From: Akkermansiaceae bacterium
Lineage (GTDB): Bacteria > Verrucomicrobiota > Verrucomicrobiia > Verrucomicrobiales > Akkermansiaceae
Reading direction: 5' to 3'
Assembly: GCA_903934285.1 (NCBI GenBank)
Contig: CAIZNN010000212.1
Span: 62,001 to 126,000 of the forward strand
DNA: 64,000 nt
Numbering within the stretch: position 1 is the stretch's first letter; the number at the start of each line of letters is the position of its first letter. Position numbers and translations under genes: made by a program. The notes under the pieces were generated by a model. The model ran no database searches. It worked only from the letters and a program-made list of their open reading frames with translations, and was not told where the DNA came from. Below are positions 60,858 to 64,000 of this stretch, in pieces.

Positions 60858-62431
60858 ACTTGGACATAACGACCATGAGCCTGAAACCGATTTGCGCCGT
60901 CGCCTGTCTCATCGCCTGCCCCGCCTCCACCGTCGCGGCGGAAGCCACCCGGTTGTTTGAAACCCTGCGGCCTTCCATCGTCCTGATCTCGAGCGCCGAG
61001 GGTATCGGCAGCGGAATCGTGATCGCAGCGGATGGTCTGATTCTCACCAACCTGCATGTCGCTAACACGCCGCTTGCCCTCAGCGTGACGGTGACCGTCG
61101 AGCAAACCGGCAAACGGGTCGAGCGGACGTTCGAGGGGCTTCATCTCCACAAGGTGCACCAGCGGAGCGATCTGGCGCTGTTGAAGATCGATGCGCCGGA
61201 GTGTCGGTTCATTCCTGCCCGGCTGGCCAAAGGCGAGGCGGATTGCAAGACTGGCGAGGCGTGTTTCGCACTCGGATTCCCGTTCCTTCCCGGCCAAACC
61301 CGATCCGATCTCACGCTCACCCAGGGCATCATCAACTCCACCCACCGGGAAATCGAGGGCAAATCCTATCTCCAAATCGACGCGGCGATCAGTCCGGGCA
61401 ATTCCGGCGGCGCGCTGGTCAACGCCAATGGCATCGTGGTTGGCATTCCGACGCTGCGTTACGAAGGCGCAAACCGGGTGGGCCTGGCCATTCCCGTGGC
61501 GTCGATCCGGATGCAGGATTTTTCCGCAGCCAAGGACCGCCAGACCAACCCGGCCGCCGCCGACCTTCTCGACAAGCAGGCCAGCGCCTATCTGGCCAAG
61601 GATGTGTTTGGCGGGGGCGATGCCGCCGCCGCCTTGATGGCGCTGCAATTGTTCCGGGAAGCCCTGAGCGAGGACCCCGGCAATGCCAACCGCTGGCACT
61701 TGGTGTCGGAAACCTTCCGCCACCTCGGGATGCTCCGACCCGCCCGCGCCTACGCAGAACACGCGGCATGTCTCGATCCGGCGAATTTCGTCCTCCGCTT
61801 TGCGCTGGCGACGATCTGCGACGAACTGCATGACGGTGACGGTGCCCTCGACAAATACTTGGCCTGCCTCCCGCTGCTGGGCGCGGTGACCAACGAGTTG
61901 CAGAAAACCGGGGTCTGCCGCAAGGCCATCACCCTGGCAAGCGGGCGCCGGGAAGCCCTCCGCACGCTCTATCTCATTTCCTGGTCCAAGGCAATTCTCG
62001 GTGGCACCCTTTCATTTGACGACCAACTCCAGGTCAAACGACTCTCCGGCGTGCTCCCCGCAGACCTGGTCGAGGCGATGCTAGCGAAAAATGACGGCCA
62101 TTCCATCGTGGAAATGCAACTACTCGCAGCCGCACATCCCCAACTGATCCCCGAGGCGCCCACCCGTGAACTCCCGCCCGCGGATGCTTCCAAAGTGAAG
62201 GAAGAGGCCGTTGCGAGCACGGCGATCCGCTCTAAAGTCAGCTTCCCGCAAGGCGACACTGCCCGCCTTGCCGATGCTCCGGATGGCGTGGTCTACAAGC
62301 CTGCCGAGGGGGTGGTGGAATGGACGCCCGTCCTTTTCTCCGCCGATACGGAAATCCGGGTTTTATTCCTGGTCACCCACCCGGATGGCAAGGAGGACAC
62401 CGTTATCCATACCATCAAGCGCGAGCCGTGA
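60854..62431 (+). CDS. secreted trypsin-like serine protease with C-terminal TPR-like region
   Basis: 525 residues with signal peptide (CAVACLIACPASTVAA). The S1C (DegP-type) protease core has triad H68 (LILTNLHVAN), D106 (HQRSDLALLK) and S184 (SPGNSGGALV). Helical TPR-like repeats follow, about 235-330 (ALQLFREALSEDPGNANRWH; RPARAYAEHAACLDPANF), then a short beta-rich tail. No PDZ domain is seen. Coupled to the preceding lipoprotein gene by ATGA. Hairpin structure downstream at 62455-62523. Confidence 0.9.
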   Translation: MNLDITTMSLKPICAVACLIACPASTVAAEATRLFETLRPSIVLISSAEGIGSGIVIAADGLILTNLHVANTPLALSVTVTVEQTGKRVERTFEGLHLHKVHQRSDLALLKIDAPECRFIPARLAKGEADCKTGEACFALGFPFLPGQTRSDLTLTQGIINSTHREIEGKSYLQIDAAISPGNSGGALVNANGIVVGIPTLRYEGANRVGLAIPVASIRMQDFSAAKDRQTNPAAADLLDKQASAYLAKDVFGGGDAAAALMALQLFREALSEDPGNANRWHLVSETFRHLGMLRPARAYAEHAACLDPANFVLRFALATICDELHDGDGALDKYLACLPLLGAVTNELQKTGVCRKAITLASGRREALRTLYLISWSKAILGGTLSFDDQLQVKRLSGVLPADLVEAMLAKNDGHSIVEMQLLAAAHPQLIPEAPTRELPPADASKVKEEAVASTAIRSKVSFPQGDTARLADAPDGVVYKPAEGVVEWTPVLFSADTEIRVLFLVTHPDGKEDTVIHTIKREP

Positions 62432-62454
62432 GCAGCAACGAATGTGCCCACCAC

Positions 62455-62523
62455 GGTGTTGTGTTGCGTGTTTGTACCAACCACCTGATGCCAGGTCGTC
62501 CGCTGGCTCACAAACACAACACC
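62455..62523 (+). terminator. long-range inverted repeat after the protease gene
   Basis: GGTGTTGTGTT (62455-62465) and AACACAACACC (62513-62523) form a perfect 11-bp stem; the loop contains a smaller ACCTG...CAGGT hairpin. Begins 24 nt after the protease stop. Could end transcription. The remainder of 62524-62748 shows no gene. Confidence 0.5.
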
Positions 62524-62748
62524 ACCGCCCCTGCCCATCAACCGCCCTGCGGCAGCAAAGATATGGATTGGACAGATGTCCTAATCGAAAACCGCCAGCC
62601 AGGTGCAGACCGACTCGCTGCAAGCACCCATCTCCATCAAACCATTGGGACCTGCATATTTCCTTGACGTGCCCGGCTTCCCGGATTTCTCATGTGCGCC
62701 CCGACGGGAATGCCGGGTTGCCGGCGACCTAGTTCACCCCACCAACAA

Positions 62749-63870
62749 ATGACCTCCAAGGAACGCATGTTGCGGGCGCTGGCCCGCGAGAAGCCCGACC
62801 GTCTGCCCGTCACGGTTCACCAGTGGCAACAGTACCACCTCGACACCTACCTTGGCGGCATGGATGCGCTGGCCGCCTGCAAGACCTGCGGCTTGGACGC
62901 CTCGATCCAATATTTCGAAGCCATGGGTCAATTCTGGATTCCCAACGCGGAAAACTTCATCGTCTCCACCCCCGACTGGCGCGAGCAAATCGATATCGTC
63001 CAGGACAATCCGGACGACAAACTCCTCAACCACACCATCACCACCCCCGGCGGCCGCCTGACCTACAAGACCGGCGGCAATCGCACCACCACTTGGATCA
63101 CCGAATATCTCATCAAGAACCATGAGGACGTCGAGTTGATCGAACGCTACATGCCGGTGGCAAAGCTGAGCAAACACGCCATCGCCAAAGAGTACGACCG
63201 CATCGGCGACGACGGCATTCTGCGCGGGTTTGTGTGGGGCGACCAGGCCGGCTGCTGGCAGCATGCCTGTTGTCTCATGTCGGAAGAGGAGCTGATCCTG
63301 GAGTGCATCGACAACCCCGACTGGGTGCACCGGTTGCTGCGCACCCTGCTGGAACGCAAGTTGCGCTTCATCGACGAGTCACTCACCGGCGCCAAGTTTG
63401 ACCTCATCGAAACTGGCGGCGGCGCGGGCAGCGACACGGTGATTTCACCGACACTGCACCGCGAGTTCTGCCTCCCCTATGACCAGCGCATTCACGACGC
63501 GCTGCACTCCTTGGGCCACCGCTCCACCTACCACACCTGCGGCGGCATGATGCACATTCTCGACCTCATCCTCGCCAACCACACCGACGCCACCGAGACC
63601 TTGGCGCCGCCCGGCGTGGGCGGCAATATCACCGACCCGGAAACGGTGCGCGCAGTCTTCGGCGGCAAGGTCGCGATGATCGGCGGCATGGACCAGTTCA
63701 ACATTCTGACCAATGCCAGCAAGGAGCAGATCCGCAACGAAACGCTGCGTCTCTTCGATGGCTTCGGCAAACACGGCGGCTATATCTGCTCGGCGTCGGA
63801 TCATTTCTTCGAAACCCCGGTCGACAACCTGAAAGCGTTCGCGGCAGCAGCCAGCGAATGCCTCTACTAA
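62749..63870 (+). CDS. uroporphyrinogen-decarboxylase-family protein (methyltransferase-like)
   Basis: 373 residues starting MTSKERMLRALAREKPDRLP, the opening of the URO-D superfamily. Typical later segments are GGGAGSDTVISPTLHREFCL, YHTCGGMMHILDLIL (possible zinc ligands His and Cys) and GGKVAMIGGMDQFNIL. This is the branch often acting as corrinoid- or methyl-transfer enzymes rather than heme synthesis HemE. The start at 62749 matches the family. A symporter gene follows after 28 nt, which suggests catabolism of an imported methylated compound or sugar derivative (inference). Confidence 0.85.
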   Translation: MTSKERMLRALAREKPDRLPVTVHQWQQYHLDTYLGGMDALAACKTCGLDASIQYFEAMGQFWIPNAENFIVSTPDWREQIDIVQDNPDDKLLNHTITTPGGRLTYKTGGNRTTTWITEYLIKNHEDVELIERYMPVAKLSKHAIAKEYDRIGDDGILRGFVWGDQAGCWQHACCLMSEEELILECIDNPDWVHRLLRTLLERKLRFIDESLTGAKFDLIETGGGAGSDTVISPTLHREFCLPYDQRIHDALHSLGHRSTYHTCGGMMHILDLILANHTDATETLAPPGVGGNITDPETVRAVFGGKVAMIGGMDQFNILTNASKEQIRNETLRLFDGFGKHGGYICSASDHFFETPVDNLKAFAAAASECLY

Positions 63871-63898
63871 CCATCGCCCCCCCGGTCCACCATCGCAC

Positions 63899-64000
63899 AT
63901 GACTAGCACAATGAGTTATTTGGACTGGGGCATCATCGCCGTCTATATGCTGGCCGTGGTTGGCATCGGCGTGCTGGCGGGCTTTGTGCGGCAAAAGGGC
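63899..64000 (+). CDS. sodium:solute symporter family, N-terminal fragment at window edge
   Basis: 34 codons visible: MTSTMSYLDWGIIAVYMLAV then VGIGVLAGFVRQKG. The first TM and the 'LDW.I...Y....IGI' start are typical of SSS-family transporters. An ATG at 63911 is an alternative start. Continues beyond the window. Confidence 0.65.
   Translation, partial: MTSTMSYLDWGIIAVYMLAVVGIGVLAGFVRQKG

Overview
The window is a 64 kb piece of a GC-rich bacterial chromosome. The gene content suggests a Verrucomicrobiota member: small 'GCSxGxCPL' membrane proteins (DUF6132 type), secreted proteins ending in a Verrucomicrobia-style FYRV tail, many ECF sigma factors, and a POT transporter carrying a large insert. 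This is inference, since no rRNA or other marker is present. One tmRNA is intact, and one tRNA (Arg, anticodon CCT) is present only as its 3' part.

Positions 1-41060 look accessory and end at an attachment-like site, the tRNA-Arg 3' fragment beside a tyrosine recombinase. Within this part: (a) 1-5900 is a minus-strand sulfur/thiol cluster (NifX-like, DUF2892, DUF6132, thioredoxin, TauE, methyltransferase, rhodanese, CoA-disulfide reductase-rhodanese) next to an ECF sigma and zinc-finger anti-sigma pair. Its three transcription units, plus an RND efflux operon at 18.9 kb, share one promoter-like motif, TGTAAC-N15-GGCTCA. (b) 6.1-12.9 kb holds a two-component system, an esterase, an aldo/keto reductase, a TIM-barrel hydrolase, a secreted rhodanese, and DUF302 and DUF6132 proteins. 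(c) 13-22 kb is a composite export locus: a DevBCA-like ABC exporter, an RND pump and TolC. A Crp/Fnr regulator and a perfect TTGAC-N4-GTCAA operator lie upstream. The regulator gene sits between two copies of the adaptor-gene 5' end and beside an integron-integrase fragment. (d) 23-27.5 kb has an ArsR regulator, a PTS-IIA-like protein, a ClC channel, a Gly-rich secreted protein and a DUF2202 protein. (e) 27.5-35.6 kb has a CusS/CusR-like pair, then a second ECF sigma with a small membrane protein, a Spy/CpxP-like protein, an EF-hand protein, another helical protein and a secreted subtilase. Two of these genes have near-identical ECF-type promoters and leaders. (f) 35.6-41 kb is rearranged: a homocysteine methyltransferase gene occupying what looks like a filled insertion site, a stress protein, a 5'-truncated P-type ATPase with tail remnants elsewhere, and the integrase.

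From 41 kb on the chromosome looks more conserved: a PQQ-propeller protein, a TonB receptor, galactokinase, a POT transporter, the DUF177-rpmF-plsX-fabH lipid operon, an M42 peptidase, a GT4/GH130 pair, tmRNA, a decayed vapBC/HsdM-like patch behind the tmRNA, a beta-propeller lipoprotein coupled to a trypsin-like protease, a URO-D-like enzyme, and the start of a sodium:solute symporter.

The most system-like signals are the two ECF promoter sets, which tie scattered genes to the two resident sigma factors.
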